Positions 55,546 through 64,000 of a DNA stretch of 64,000 bases are shown piece by piece. The first letter of the stretch is position 1. The number at the start of each line of letters is the position of its first letter. A program made the position numbers and the translations under genes. Below the pieces are notes generated by a model. It was given only the letters and a program-made list of their open reading frames with translations. It was not told the DNA's origin and did not search any database. Source of the DNA: Thalassomonas sp. RHCl1 (GTDB taxonomy: Bacteria; Pseudomonadota; Gammaproteobacteria; Enterobacterales; Alteromonadaceae); assembly GCF_947387555.1 (NCBI RefSeq), contig NZ_CANDNZ010000012.1:1-64000 (forward strand), given 5' to 3'.

Positions 55546-56208
55546 ATGAATCAAACTAAGGCAAAAAACTCTGTGCAACACAAAAAACCGACAGTTATAG
55601 CAATTGCAGGCGCTTCAGCCTCTGGAAAAACCCTCTTTGCACAGACCATATATGATGAGTTATTGGCGGAATTAGGAGCAGACGGCATCTCCATTATTAA
55701 AGAAGATGCCTACTACCGCGATCAGTCTCATATGACCATGAGTGAGCGGGAAAAAACCAATTATGATGATCCCAACGCCTTCGAGCATGAATTGTTATGC
55801 AAACAAATAGGAGAGCTCACTCAAGGGAAAGACGTTGATTGTCCTGTTTATTGCTATAAAACCCATACCCGCATTGACGAAACCATCAAGATAAATTCCA
55901 CCCCTATTATCCTGGTGGAAGGTATTTTGCTGTTTTGTAATGAAGAATTACGCAACAGTTTTGATATCAAGATGTATATGGATACCCCGCTGGACATCTG
56001 CCTTATCCGCCGCATCCAGCGCGATACCGTAGAGCGCGGACGCAGCATAGACTCTATCACCAACCAATACCTAGATACCGTACGCCCTATGTACTACCAG
56101 CATATAGAGCCATCGAAATCTTATGCAGATATCGTCATCACCCGTGGTGGCAAAAACCGTATGGCAATCGAATTATTAAAAGCAAAAATTCGCCAACTTA
56201 CAAAATAA
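55546..56208 (+). CDS. udk: uridine kinase
   Basis: This 220-residue P-loop kinase phosphorylates uridine and cytidine to UMP and CMP. Walker A is GASASGKT (22-29). Other family blocks are [37 protein letters not shown] and [14 protein letters not shown] with [12 protein letters not shown]. It is first in udk-nupC-deoC (16 and 9 bp gaps), an operon for uptake and use of nucleosides, under the palindromic promoter just upstream. Confidence 0.94.
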   Translation: MNQTKAKNSVQHKKPTVIAIAGASASGKTLFAQTIYDELLAELGADGISIIKEDAYYRDQSHMTMSEREKTNYDDPNAFEHELLCKQIGELTQGKDVDCPVYCYKTHTRIDETIKINSTPIILVEGILLFCNEELRNSFDIKMYMDTPLDICLIRRIQRDTVERGRSIDSITNQYLDTVRPMYYQHIEPSKSYADIVITRGGKNRMAIELLKAKIRQLTK

Positions 56209-56224
56209 TAACAATGAGGTCTTC

Positions 56225-57472
56225 ATGGAATTAACGGCATTACGTGGCATGCTCGGCATAGTATTTTTACTGGCCTTTGCCATTTTCTTATCACAGCATC
56301 GTAAGGCGATCAACTGGCGTACCGTAGGTCTTGCCTTTACCCTGCAGGTGATATTTGGCGCCTTTGTACTTTATGTGCCTTTTGGTAAAGATGTTTTAGA
56401 ATCTATTACCGGTGGCGTGCAGCAGGTTATCGACAGCGCCAAGGCCGGTATTGACTTTTTATTCGGCGGCCTGGGCACAGATGCCATGTATTCCAACGGC
56501 GTAGGTTTTGTCTTTGCTGTACGTGTACTGCCGATTATTATCTTTTTCTCCTCACTGATCGCCGTGCTCTATTATCTGGGCATTATGCAAGTGGTTATCA
56601 AGGTGATCGGCGGCGGCTTACAAAAGCTGTTAAAAACCAGTCAGCCTGAGTCTTTATCTGCCACCGCCAATATCTTTGTCGGCCAAACCGAAGCACCGCT
56701 GGTAGTACGCCCTTATATTGCCAAGATGACCCAGTCAGAATTATTCGCCATCATGGTCGGCGGCCTGGCCTCCGTTGCCGGCTCTATCCTGGCCGGTTAT
56801 GCCGGTTTGGGCATCGAGCTCAAGTACCTGATCGCCGCCTCTTTTATGGCCGCCCCCGGCGGTTTGTTGATGGCAAAAATTATCATGCCGGAAACCGAGC
56901 ATGAAAAACTCAAAGAAGGCCCGGTAGAGTTTGAAGACAATGTCGACGACAAACCCGCCAATGTCATTGATGCCGCCGCCGGCGGTGCCGCCTCGGGCTT
57001 AAAGCTGGCAGTGAATGTCGGCGCTATGCTGCTTGCCTTTATCGGTTTGATTGCCTTATTGAATATGTTGATCGGCGGTATTGGCAACTTACTCGGTTTT
57101 GAAGGCATCACCATAGAGTTGATCCTCGGCTACGTATTTGCGCCGCTGGCCTTTATTATCGGCGTACCTGTTGATGAAATGTTACAGGCAGGCAGCTTTA
57201 TCGGACAAAAAATTGCCGTGAATGAATTTTTTGCCTACGTCAATTTTGTTGAAGTCAAAGACAGCTTAAGTCACCACACACAAACGATTGTGACCTTTGC
57301 CCTTTGCGGTTTTGCCAACCTATCTTCTATTGCCATTTTATTGGGTGGTTTAGGCTCTATGGCCCCTAGCAGACGACATGATATTGCCCGTTTAGGCATG
57401 CGTGCGATGCTGGCAGCTACCTTAGCTAACTTGATGAGCGCGGCGATTGCCGGTGTTTTCGTCACCTTATAA
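56225..57472 (+). CDS. nupC: concentrative nucleoside transporter NupC
   Basis: This 415-residue inner-membrane CNT-family symporter imports nucleosides with protons or sodium. The core motifs are [13 protein letters not shown] (nucleoside-binding region), [19 protein letters not shown] and the C-terminal [21 protein letters not shown], spread over about eight to ten helices. It is the middle gene of udk-nupC-deoC and would work with an outer-membrane receptor to complete the uptake route. Confidence 0.96.
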   Translation: MELTALRGMLGIVFLLAFAIFLSQHRKAINWRTVGLAFTLQVIFGAFVLYVPFGKDVLESITGGVQQVIDSAKAGIDFLFGGLGTDAMYSNGVGFVFAVRVLPIIIFFSSLIAVLYYLGIMQVVIKVIGGGLQKLLKTSQPESLSATANIFVGQTEAPLVVRPYIAKMTQSELFAIMVGGLASVAGSILAGYAGLGIELKYLIAASFMAAPGGLLMAKIIMPETEHEKLKEGPVEFEDNVDDKPANVIDAAAGGAASGLKLAVNVGAMLLAFIGLIALLNMLIGGIGNLLGFEGITIELILGYVFAPLAFIIGVPVDEMLQAGSFIGQKIAVNEFFAYVNFVEVKDSLSHHTQTIVTFALCGFANLSSIAILLGGLGSMAPSRRHDIARLGMRAMLAATLANLMSAAIAGVFVTL

Positions 57473-57481
57473 GGAACCAGA

Positions 57482-58252
57482 ATGAGTAAATTACAAGACT
57501 ACGCGTTAACCGCGCTGAGTTTAATGGACTTAACCAGCTTAACCGATAGTGAAACCGAGCAGGACATTATTGACCTGTGCCGCCAGGCCAAATCGCCTGC
57601 CGGCAATACCGCCGCCATTTGTATTTTCCCGCGTTTTATCCCGCTGGCGAAAAAAACACTGGCCGCCCAGGGCACACCAGAAGTCCAAATCGCCACGGTG
57701 ACCAACTTCCCTCACGGCAATGATGATATTGCGATTGCCGTTGCCGAAACCAAAGCTGCGGTAGCCTACGGCGCCGATGAAGTTGACGTGGTATTCCCCT
57801 ACCGCGCCCTGATTGACGGTAATGAAGAAGTCGGTTTTGAGCTGGTCAAAGCCTGTAAAGCCGCCTGTGGCGATATCATGCTCAAAGTGATCATCGAATC
57901 CGGTGAATTGAAAAGCGAAACGCTGATCCAAAAAGCCAGTGAAATTTCCATTGCCGCCGGGGCCGACTTTATCAAGACTTCTACCGGGAAAGTGCCGGTA
58001 AATGCCACACCGGAAGCGGCCAAGGTTATGCTTGAAGTGATTAAAGCAAAAAACCCACAAGTAGGCTTTAAAGCCGCCGGTGGTGTTCGAAGCGCAGAAG
58101 ATGCCGCCGTTTATCTGGATATGGCCAGTGAAACATTAGGCGAAAACTGGAGCAATGCCCAAACGTTCAGGTTTGGTGCCAGCAGCCTGCTGGGCAGTTT
58201 ACTGACCACCTTAGGCCACCAGGGCGATAAAGACCAAAGCAGCGGTTACTAA
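57482..58252 (+). CDS. deoC: deoxyribose-phosphate aldolase
   Basis: This 256-residue class I aldolase splits deoxyribose 5-phosphate into glyceraldehyde 3-phosphate and acetaldehyde. Active-site residues are D102, Schiff-base K165 ([10 protein letters not shown]) and K198 (GFKAAGG), at nearly the same positions as in E. coli DeoC. The RBS AAGGAACC precedes the ATG. It is last in its operon and ends before a long hairpin. Confidence 0.97.
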   Translation: MSKLQDYALTALSLMDLTSLTDSETEQDIIDLCRQAKSPAGNTAAICIFPRFIPLAKKTLAAQGTPEVQIATVTNFPHGNDDIAIAVAETKAAVAYGADEVDVVFPYRALIDGNEEVGFELVKACKAACGDIMLKVIIESGELKSETLIQKASEISIAAGADFIKTSTGKVPVNATPEAAKVMLEVIKAKNPQVGFKAAGGVRSAEDAAVYLDMASETLGENWSNAQTFRFGASSLLGSLLTTLGHQGDKDQSSGY

Positions 58253-58267
58253 TAGCCGGTGCTGAAG

Positions 58268-58303
58268 CGACAAGATAAGCGGCTAAAGCTGCTTATCTTG
58301 TCG
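58268..58303 (+). terminator. hairpin after deoC
   Basis: Perfect 13-bp arms CGACAAGATAAGC and GCTTATCTTGTCG enclose a 10-base loop. Only AATATTTC follows, so termination may be weak. Confidence 0.75.
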
Positions 58304-58556
58304 AATATTTCTTAGACAATTTCTCCCCTTCCCCTGATAAAACAAGATGTTTTATCACTTATTCCCGGTTTAATACCAGCTTAAGTCAAATCCTTTGATT
58401 ATTTTTCTTAGCCATTGGCGTATTTTGTAATAGAATACCCAGCCAATAGCCCCCACCCAGTCATTTTCGGGGTAAGCTACTGGTACTTCTTTGCTCTGAC
58501 AAGCCACGCACAAGTCACGCCAGTAAAACCAATTAAAAACAGGAAATTTACTTTTT
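58304..58556 (+). other. spacer before tdk
   Basis: After the deoC hairpin, the rest of this 304-bp intergenic stretch (58253-58556) shows no gene. An AGGAAA 10 bases before the tdk ATG serves as ribosome-binding site. I could not fix a promoter. Confidence 0.5.
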
Positions 58557-59135
58557 ATGGCGCAGTTGTACTTTTATTACTCCGCAATGAATGCCGGCAA
58601 ATCCACCCATTTATTACAATCTTCTTATAATTACCGCGAACGCGGCATGCATACGGTAATTTTTACCGCGAAAATCGACGACAGATTCGCCGAAGGCAAG
58701 GTCGCCTCCCGCCTAGGCATCAATGCCGATGCCCAGGTTTTCAGCGAGCAAACCAATATCTTTAGTGAAGTAGAAAAACTGCACCAAGAACAAAAACTCA
58801 GTTGTATCCTGATCGACGAAGCCCAGTTCTTATCATCGAACCAGGTAAAACAATTAACCGATATCGTCGATGCCCTGCATATTCCCGTACTTGCCTACGG
58901 CCTGCGTACCGATTTCCTCGGCGAAACTTTTGAAGGCAGCGCCGCCCTGCTGGCCTGGGCCGATAAACTGGTTGAGCTGAAAACCATTTGTCACTGCGGA
59001 CGCAAGGCTAACTTTGTCACCCGGTTGGATGAAAATAACCGCCCCATCACCACTGGCGCCCAGGTAGAGGTGGGCGGCAATGAAAGATACGAGTCCCTGT
59101 GCCGCGAGCATTTTAAACAACTCGTTTGGCAATAA
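58557..59135 (+). CDS. tdk: thymidine kinase (TK1-like)
   Basis: This 192-residue TK1-type enzyme phosphorylates thymidine and deoxyuridine. The P-loop is SAMNAGKST (K15), with the DEAQFL Walker B and lasso region [23 protein letters not shown]. The zinc-binding cysteines are in ICHCGRKA and SLCREH. The gene stands alone between deoC and upp and belongs to the pyrimidine salvage set. Confidence 0.97.
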   Translation: MAQLYFYYSAMNAGKSTHLLQSSYNYRERGMHTVIFTAKIDDRFAEGKVASRLGINADAQVFSEQTNIFSEVEKLHQEQKLSCILIDEAQFLSSNQVKQLTDIVDALHIPVLAYGLRTDFLGETFEGSAALLAWADKLVELKTICHCGRKANFVTRLDENNRPITTGAQVEVGGNERYESLCREHFKQLVWQ

Positions 59136-59213
59136 AGCTTTTATACCGAGTCTTTGCTAGCAATAAAGCTAAGACTCTCCTTCACCTTTTAATTATCGTT
59201 TCAAGGAAACACT

Positions 59214-59840
59214 ATGGCCGTTTATCCCAGTAACCATCCCATGGTTAAACATAAAGTCAGCCTGCTCAGAGAAGATACCATTTCGCTGAAAAAATTCCGT
59301 GAGCTGGTTGATGAAGTCGCCACTATGCTCACCATGGAGGCCACGGCAGATCTTGAGCTTAAGCAGCAACCTATGACCTGCTGGTCCGGTAATATCTCTG
59401 CGCCGGTATTAGCCAACAAGCAACCGACCTTAGTGCCGATTTTGCGCGCCGGTTTAGGCATGTTAAACGGCGCCCAGTCTATTTTGCCTTGTGCCACCGT
59501 CAGCATTGTCGGTATTGCCCGCAACGAAGAAACCCTGGAGCCGGAAAGCTATTATCAGAATATCGTTGCCGATATCAGTGAAAGAACGGCGCTGATCATA
59601 GATCCTATGCTGGCAACCGGCGGCAGCGCCCTGGCCACCATAGACCTGCTAAAAGAAAGTGGTTGTAAACAAATTAAAGCCCTGTTTTTGGTAGCTGCAC
59701 CTGAAGGCATTGAATTGATAGAAAAAGCCCACCCGGATGTCGACATGTATATCGGCAGTGTTGATGAAAAGCTCAACGACAAGGGTTATATATTGCCCGG
59801 CCTTGGCGATGCCGGTGATAAGATTTTTGGCACCCTTTAG
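59214..59840 (+). CDS. upp: uracil phosphoribosyltransferase
   Basis: This 208-residue protein converts uracil and PRPP to UMP. Motifs: NHPMVKHKVSLLRE at the start, PILRAGLGML, the PRPP loop IIDPMLATGGSALATI, and YILPGLGDAGDKIFGT at the C-terminus. The length is standard. It recovers uracil, including that released by the pyrimidine phosphorylase DeoA. Confidence 0.98.
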   Translation: MAVYPSNHPMVKHKVSLLREDTISLKKFRELVDEVATMLTMEATADLELKQQPMTCWSGNISAPVLANKQPTLVPILRAGLGMLNGAQSILPCATVSIVGIARNEETLEPESYYQNIVADISERTALIIDPMLATGGSALATIDLLKESGCKQIKALFLVAAPEGIELIEKAHPDVDMYIGSVDEKLNDKGYILPGLGDAGDKIFGTL

Positions 59841-59864
59841 CCCTCGCCAGTTTTAAACAGCAAT

Positions 59865-59890
59865 AGTGGACAGAGTAAGCTCTGTCCACT
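59865..59890. terminator. hairpin between convergent upp and deoA
   Basis: Perfect 11-bp stem AGTGGACAGAG/CTCTGTCCACT with loop TAAG. The T-content after it is modest. Confidence 0.75.
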
Positions 59891-59912
59891 TTCACTAAAC
59901 TATCCTGTTCAG

Positions 59913-61235
59913 CTATTTCTCGGCAGTCACGCTGTGATATATCACCGGCGTTAATTCGGCTAAACCATCGCCAAGCGTTATTGCCCCAAGATAGCTATTT
60001 GCCGCCCGCTTGGCACTATCGCTGTCTTTGGCATGCACCCTAGCAATAACATCTCCGGCTTTGACCTGAGTGCCCAGCGGCACGATGGCATCAAAACCGA
60101 CACTGTGATCAACTTGCTGATCACCGGCTAAACGGCCGCCGCCTAACGCCACCACCGCCATGCCGATATCCCGGGTTTGCATGGCGTTAATATAACCGTC
60201 TTGTTTTGCAATAATATCCTGCACCACCTTGGCTTTTGGCATCGAAGCCCAGGGGTTCTCCAATAAGTCACCCGGTCCGCCCATGGCAGCGATCATATCG
60301 GCAAACTTTTGCGCCGCCTTGCCTGAACTTAATACCTGTTCGATTTTAGCCCGGGCCTCACTTTCATCCCCGGCGAGCCCGGCATGTTGCAACATGGCAG
60401 TGGCTAAAGAAACCGTGACCTGGTGTAATCTCGGCTCACGATAAACCCCGGTAAGGTAATCCACGGTTTCCTTGATTTCCAGGGCATTACCCGCACTATT
60501 GCCCAATACCTGGTTCATGTCGGTAATAATGGCCTCGGTTTTTACCCCGGCGCCGGTGGCAACATTGACGATACTTTGCGCCAGCGCATTGGCCTGCTTG
60601 ATATCGGTCATCATAGCGCCATTACCGACCTTAATATCCATCACCAGGGCATCCAGCCCGGCGGAGAGTTTTTTCGATAAAATAGAGGCGGTAATAAGCG
60701 CAATGGAATCCACCGTAGCGGTAATATCACGCACGCCGTATAAACGCTTATCCGCCGGCGCCAAATTACTGGTTTGCGAAATGATCGCAAGACCATGTTT
60801 CGCCACCAGGGCTTTAAATTCTTGTAAACTCGGCTGGACATTAAAACCGGCAATACTTTCCAGCTTATCTACCGTGCCGCCGGTATGGCCCAGTCCCCTG
60901 CCCGAAATCATAGGCACATAACCGCCACAGGCGGCAACTATGGCCGAGAGCATAAAGCTGACCTTATCGCCAACACCGCCGGTAGAATGTTTATCAACAA
61001 TCGGACCGTCAAGCTCGGGCCAACTAAGGACATCACCGGAGTTTTTCATGGCGTTGGTAAAAGCGACGGTTTCATCCACCGTCATGCCCTGCTGATAAAT
61101 AGACATGGCCATGGCCCCTACCTGGGCATCGGTAAAACTGCCGGTCACCAGACCGTCAATAAAAGTCTGAATTTCATCCTGGCTTAATACCAGCCCGTCA
61201 CGTTTATGGCGTATGATTTCTTGGGGGAGTAACAT
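59913..61235 (-). CDS. deoA: thymidine phosphorylase
   Basis: This 440-residue enzyme cleaves thymidine and deoxyuridine with phosphate. The family signature VDKHSTGGVGDKVSFMLSAIVAACGGYVPMISGRGLGHTGGT (abridged: KHSTGGVGDK and SGRGLGHTGGT) is intact, as are MDIKVGNGAMM and LGNSAGNALEI. Its ATG lies one base after the cdd stop, so cdd and deoA form a coupled operon, controlled at the RutR-box-like site upstream of cdd. Confidence 0.97.
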   Translation of the reverse strand: MLLPQEIIRHKRDGLVLSQDEIQTFIDGLVTGSFTDAQVGAMAMSIYQQGMTVDETVAFTNAMKNSGDVLSWPELDGPIVDKHSTGGVGDKVSFMLSAIVAACGGYVPMISGRGLGHTGGTVDKLESIAGFNVQPSLQEFKALVAKHGLAIISQTSNLAPADKRLYGVRDITATVDSIALITASILSKKLSAGLDALVMDIKVGNGAMMTDIKQANALAQSIVNVATGAGVKTEAIITDMNQVLGNSAGNALEIKETVDYLTGVYREPRLHQVTVSLATAMLQHAGLAGDESEARAKIEQVLSSGKAAQKFADMIAAMGGPGDLLENPWASMPKAKVVQDIIAKQDGYINAMQTRDIGMAVVALGGGRLAGDQQVDHSVGFDAIVPLGTQVKAGDVIARVHAKDSDSAKRAANSYLGAITLGDGLAELTPVIYHSVTAEK

Positions 61236-61236
61236 A

Positions 61237-61656
61237 TTACTGCTCTAATAAATTCTTGGGAGTAAAGGCATCCGGCAATAGCTGGGCTACTGTCCAGGTT
61301 TTACGGTTATCAAGATGATTCACCGCCATCACTTCTGCTTCCGGGGCAAAAAATTCGGCAATCACCTGGCGGCAGGCACCGCAAGGCGGGGTTAATTTTT
61401 CCTGCTCGGTGTAGACCACCATGGCAGAAAAAGTCTGTTGCCCCTGGATCACCGCCTGGGCGATGCAATTTCGCTCAGCGCATACCGTCAAACCATAAGA
61501 GGCATTTTCAACGTTACAGCCCTTAACGATAGTGCCCTGCTCGGTCATGGCCGCAGCGCCGACATGAAACTTACTATAAGGCGCATACGCATTGTTATAA
61601 CCTTGCTGCGCGCTCTCGATCAGCTTTTGCCAATCATTGTTTTTTTCAACAGACAT
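61237..61656 (-). CDS. cdd: cytidine deaminase (short, tetrameric type)
   Basis: This 139-residue enzyme deaminates cytidine and deoxycytidine. Zinc ligands are C59, C92 and C95, with catalytic E61 (TVCAERNC, PPCGACRQV). I chose the ATG at 61656; an upstream TTG at 61689 would start inside the operator and is unlikely. The length matches the Bacillus-type tetrameric form rather than the long E. coli form. It is first in cdd-deoA. Confidence 0.95.
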   Translation of the reverse strand: MSVEKNNDWQKLIESAQQGYNNAYAPYSKFHVGAAAMTEQGTIVKGCNVENASYGLTVCAERNCIAQAVIQGQQTFSAMVVYTEQEKLTPPCGACRQVIAEFFAPEAEVMAVNHLDNRKTWTVAQLLPDAFTPKNLLEQ

Positions 61657-61673
61657 AAAAGAACCTTTAAAAT

Positions 61674-61689
61674 TTGACCATATGGTCAA
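61674..61689 (-). promoter_or_regulatory. RutR-box-type operator upstream of cdd-deoA
   Basis: TTGACCATATGGTCAA is a perfect 16-bp palindrome and an exact match to the consensus reported for E. coli RutR. It begins 18 bp before the cdd ATG, just after a TATACT (61694-61699) that could be the -10, so bound repressor would cover the transcription start. Confidence 0.82.
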
Positions 61690-61800
61690 GTTTAGTATAT
61701 CGAACTCGTCAAAAAATTAAAATATAATTTATTTGATCTCAAAGACGATTTCGGCCGTTAGTATCAAGTCACTGATAAAGACAAAGATACCAAAGACTAA

Positions 61801-61828
61801 AAAGCCGTACTTAAATAAGTACGGCTTT
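61801..61828. terminator. terminator after the second Oar-like receptor
   Basis: Perfect 12-bp stem AAAGCCGTACTT/AAGTACGGCTTT with loop AAAT. On the minus strand it is followed by TTTTT, so it ends the receptor transcript. Confidence 0.88.
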
Positions 61829-61867
61829 AATTCTTAAACGAGCTAATAAATATAGCGAAAGACTATA

Positions 61868-64000
61868 TTAGAAGTCGTATTTAACCCCTAAACGGATTTC
61901 CCACAATGATGCATCACGGTCACGCGACTGTGAAGGAGGTGCAAGGAACTCGTTGTAGGTATAGGTATTGTCGTCATTGATACTGGCATTGACCGCACCT
62001 TGCAAGTAAGAACCTTGCTTCAGCACACCCCAGTCATCATTGAGTAAGTTACCGACATTTTCAATCACGAAGAAAGCACTGCCTTTATGACCTTCCATAA
62101 AGCCGGCAAATTCCTGCTCGACGCGAACATCGAACTTCACCCACCAGTCGCTGCTTAATTCGTTACGGTCCATGATTTCACCACGGGTCAGGCCTTCAGA
62201 CTCGATGAAGTCATTAAAGGCAGCCACATCGAAGTTTTCACCGTAATTTACCAGAGGATCATTTTCCAGCGGTACATACAATAACTGGCGGTCAACGTCA
62301 TTGTAGTCAAAGTCAAAACCACCGCTACTCAATTCCGTCCGGTTATTAGAGCCGCCGAACGCCCAGGTATATGGACGACCTTCGTTTGCCTGACCAAACA
62401 GGCTGAAAGTGGTTTCATAACCGGCAAAGAATTCATGAACATAGCTGATGTTCAACGTGAATCTGTGCGGGATCTCATAGTTGGACGTTGCTTCTTCCAA
62501 GCTATTAGGACTGGCGGTAGCAACATCGTGATAGTTGGTAAAGGCAACGGCGCTGGTCATAGGATGCACGTCGTTTGACTCGGTATAGGCATAAGAAGCG
62601 GTAAAGCTAAAGCCGCTATCATAATTCTTGCTAACAGAAAGTGATAATACGGTAGTATCGCCACCGTCACTGACGTTGGTTAACAGGTAATCGTCACCGC
62701 CGGTCGTGATCGGACGACCATCAGGGGCCAACTCATCTTTGTAAGTTTTGCCTATATTTTTAATGATAGCCGAGTCTTGCTTATCGGTATAAAGCAAGTC
62801 TGCCATGATCACATATTCGTCTTCCGTGGTATAAGTGGCGCCTAAGGCATATTTCCACTCAGAAGGAATTTCAAAGTCAGGATCTGTGACATTAACATCA
62901 TTATCCTGAGAGCCATTGGTAACATCATTAATCAAATCAACCGGAATATCATAACCCGGACGACCGCTGCCATCATATTCGATACCGTCAGGGCCGATGA
63001 TCAGGAACGGAGATCTGTCGCTGTTACGCATTCTGTACTGAAGGTTACGGACACCGTCGTTAGAATAACTGTTTGAAATCCATACGTTCGGGTTACCGCC
63101 GGAATAAAGGCCAAAGCCACCGCGTACTTCCAGCTGGTCGCTTGCTGCCCAGTTAAACCCGAATCTTGGCTGGATTAAATCCGCACCATCAAGGTTTTGC
63201 GCATTGGAGTAGCCATAACGATCAAAAAAGTTAGGGTTTTCGGTAGGTTTGTCACTGCTGGTATACCAGTCGTAACGTACGCCGACCATAAGGGTCAAGT
63301 CATATTCGTACAGTTCAAACTTGTCCTGGAAATACATGGTATTTAACGCGTATTTAAATTCGCCGGCGGCATCATCCGGGTTATGGCTGCTGGCATTACC
63401 ATACTCGATTTGCGCGGCTAAACCGTTCTCAAAATCATCAATAGAGTTAAAACGGGTTTCTGTCTGGCTGTGCTGCACGAACAAGTTGAAAACATCCAAC
63501 TCTTCACGCTCAATACCAAAATACAACTCATGATCATCCAGGTAATAGGTACCGGCAAGCTTGAAGGTCGTGGTATCGTATTTCAACTTATTCGACTGGC
63601 GGGAATCATCAGGGCCGATATAAACCCGGATATCATCTGCCTGAACACGGAATTCACCAAAACCGCTGTCAGCATCCCTTGAAATCTGACGGTTATCCAT
63701 CTCTAGGTAACCAACACGGAACTCAGTAGAAAAGTTATCTGTCCAGTCAGAATAAATAGAAGTCACATATGAAGTTAACTCGGCGCCACGCTCATAAACA
63801 TGGTTAGATAAGGAAATTTCCACCGGGTCAGCGTCGGACTGGCCCCATTCAAAACCATCATTATAGTTGTAAACAAAAGCGGCCCTGTGCTGGTCATTAA
63901 TGTTCCAGTCAAGTTTGACCAGGATCTTTTCATCGTCAACCGGTAAGCTCGGCTCCATGGTGCCGGGATCGTACTCATAAACATCTTTGGAAATTTGCGT
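61868..64000 (-). CDS. Oar-like TonB-dependent receptor, N-terminus beyond the window
   Basis: The frame is open to the last base of the window; at least 710 residues of the C-terminal barrel are present, ending GVKYDF. It is a paralogue of the receptor at 51987-55166; compare RFGFNWAASDQLEVRGGFGLYSGGNPNVWISNSYSNDGVRN (abridged: PNVWISNSYSNDGVRN) with PNVWLSNSYGNDGVRK. The signal peptide, any regulatory-like domain and the plug lie outside. With its paralogue it brackets the udk-to-cdd block, which suggests both serve the same nutrient class. Confidence 0.88.
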   Translation of the reverse strand, partial: TQISKDVYEYDPGTMEPSLPVDDEKILVKLDWNINDQHRAAFVYNYNDGFEWGQSDADPVEISLSNHVYERGAELTSYVTSIYSDWTDNFSTEFRVGYLEMDNRQISRDADSGFGEFRVQADDIRVYIGPDDSRQSNKLKYDTTTFKLAGTYYLDDHELYFGIEREELDVFNLFVQHSQTETRFNSIDDFENGLAAQIEYGNASSHNPDDAAGEFKYALNTMYFQDKFELYEYDLTLMVGVRYDWYTSSDKPTENPNFFDRYGYSNAQNLDGADLIQPRFGFNWAASDQLEVRGGFGLYSGGNPNVWISNSYSNDGVRNLQYRMRNSDRSPFLIIGPDGIEYDGSGRPGYDIPVDLINDVTNGSQDNDVNVTDPDFEIPSEWKYALGATYTTEDEYVIMADLLYTDKQDSAIIKNIGKTYKDELAPDGRPITTGGDDYLLTNVSDGGDTTVLSLSVSKNYDSGFSFTASYAYTESNDVHPMTSAVAFTNYHDVATASPNSLEEATSNYEIPHRFTLNISYVHEFFAGYETTFSLFGQANEGRPYTWAFGGSNNRTELSSGGFDFDYNDVDRQLLYVPLENDPLVNYGENFDVAAFNDFIESEGLTRGEIMDRNELSSDWWVKFDVRVEQEFAGFMEGHKGSAFFVIENVGNLLNDDWGVLKQGSYLQGAVNASINDDNTYTYNEFLAPPSQSRDRDASLWEIRLGVKYDF

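Noticed and set aside
57539-58060. 173-residue minus-strand frame over deoC
   Set aside because: It is a shadow of the intact deoC gene, with no independent evidence of coding.

Overview
The window looks like the chromosome of a marine gammaproteobacterium of the Alteromonadales, most likely a Colwelliaceae member such as Thalassomonas. This is inferred from gene content and protein style: TonB-dependent receptors, a mrp/metG divergent pair, rcsF-trmO, deo/udk/nupC genes and an AroG very close to enteric AroG. No sequence search was possible. There is no prophage, CRISPR array or intact insertion sequence. Most of the DNA is densely coding.

Layout. 1-306: tRNA operon (Ala-GGC, then two Glu-TTC) on the minus strand with a near-consensus promoter. 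997-6124: housekeeping genes yvcK, dcd, apbC and metG. 6187-10046: a translationally coupled operon of sugar-type solute-binding protein, histidine kinase and NarL-type regulator, preceded by an unexplained structured stretch and a secreted protein of unknown function. 11555-14833: trhO, a TfoX C-domain protein and a secreted zinc metalloprotease with a PPC domain. 15065-15804: two tandem small genes for GG-leader, Cys/Thr-rich ribosomal peptides, with duplicated promoters. 16010-18136: a carrier fused to a solute-binding domain. 18240-22874: rcsF-trmO, an EamA transporter, a GNAT protein and an amidohydrolase. 23156-28654: two solute-binding proteins coupled to a hybrid sensor kinase, plus a convergent third binding protein. 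28770-30603: a D-Ala-D-Ala dipeptidase, a DUF3750-type protein and a thioesterase.

30784-45264 is a purine degradation island on the minus strand: xanthine dehydrogenase (xdhABC), allantoicase, OHCU decarboxylase, hydroxyisourate hydrolase, ureidoglycolate lyase, guanine deaminase, the cytochrome-linked urate oxidase PuuD, malate synthase G, a RutR-like TetR regulator and an adenine-deaminase-type enzyme. Together these take adenine and guanine through urate and allantoin to urea and glyoxylate, then malate. The allantoinase step is represented only by a relic with a large internal deletion (40297-40500).

45669-64000 is mainly a nucleoside salvage and catabolism region: deoB, a TonB-dependent receptor, aroG, an XapX protein, deoD, a large Oar-like TonB receptor divergent from udk-nupC-deoC, tdk, upp, deoA-cdd on the minus strand, and a second Oar-like receptor cut by the window end. 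Two kinds of palindrome punctuate it. Sites of the RutR-box type (TTGACCA-N2-TGGTCAA) lie upstream of cdd and of the large receptor. Sites of the form TTGACA-N4-TGTCAA overlap the predicted promoters of deoB (inside a 50-bp near-perfect palindrome) and udk. The best candidates for something new are the twin orphan RiPP-like precursors, the nucleoside regulon defined by these palindromes, the carrier/binding-protein fusion that lacks the normal transport motifs, and the allantoinase relic.
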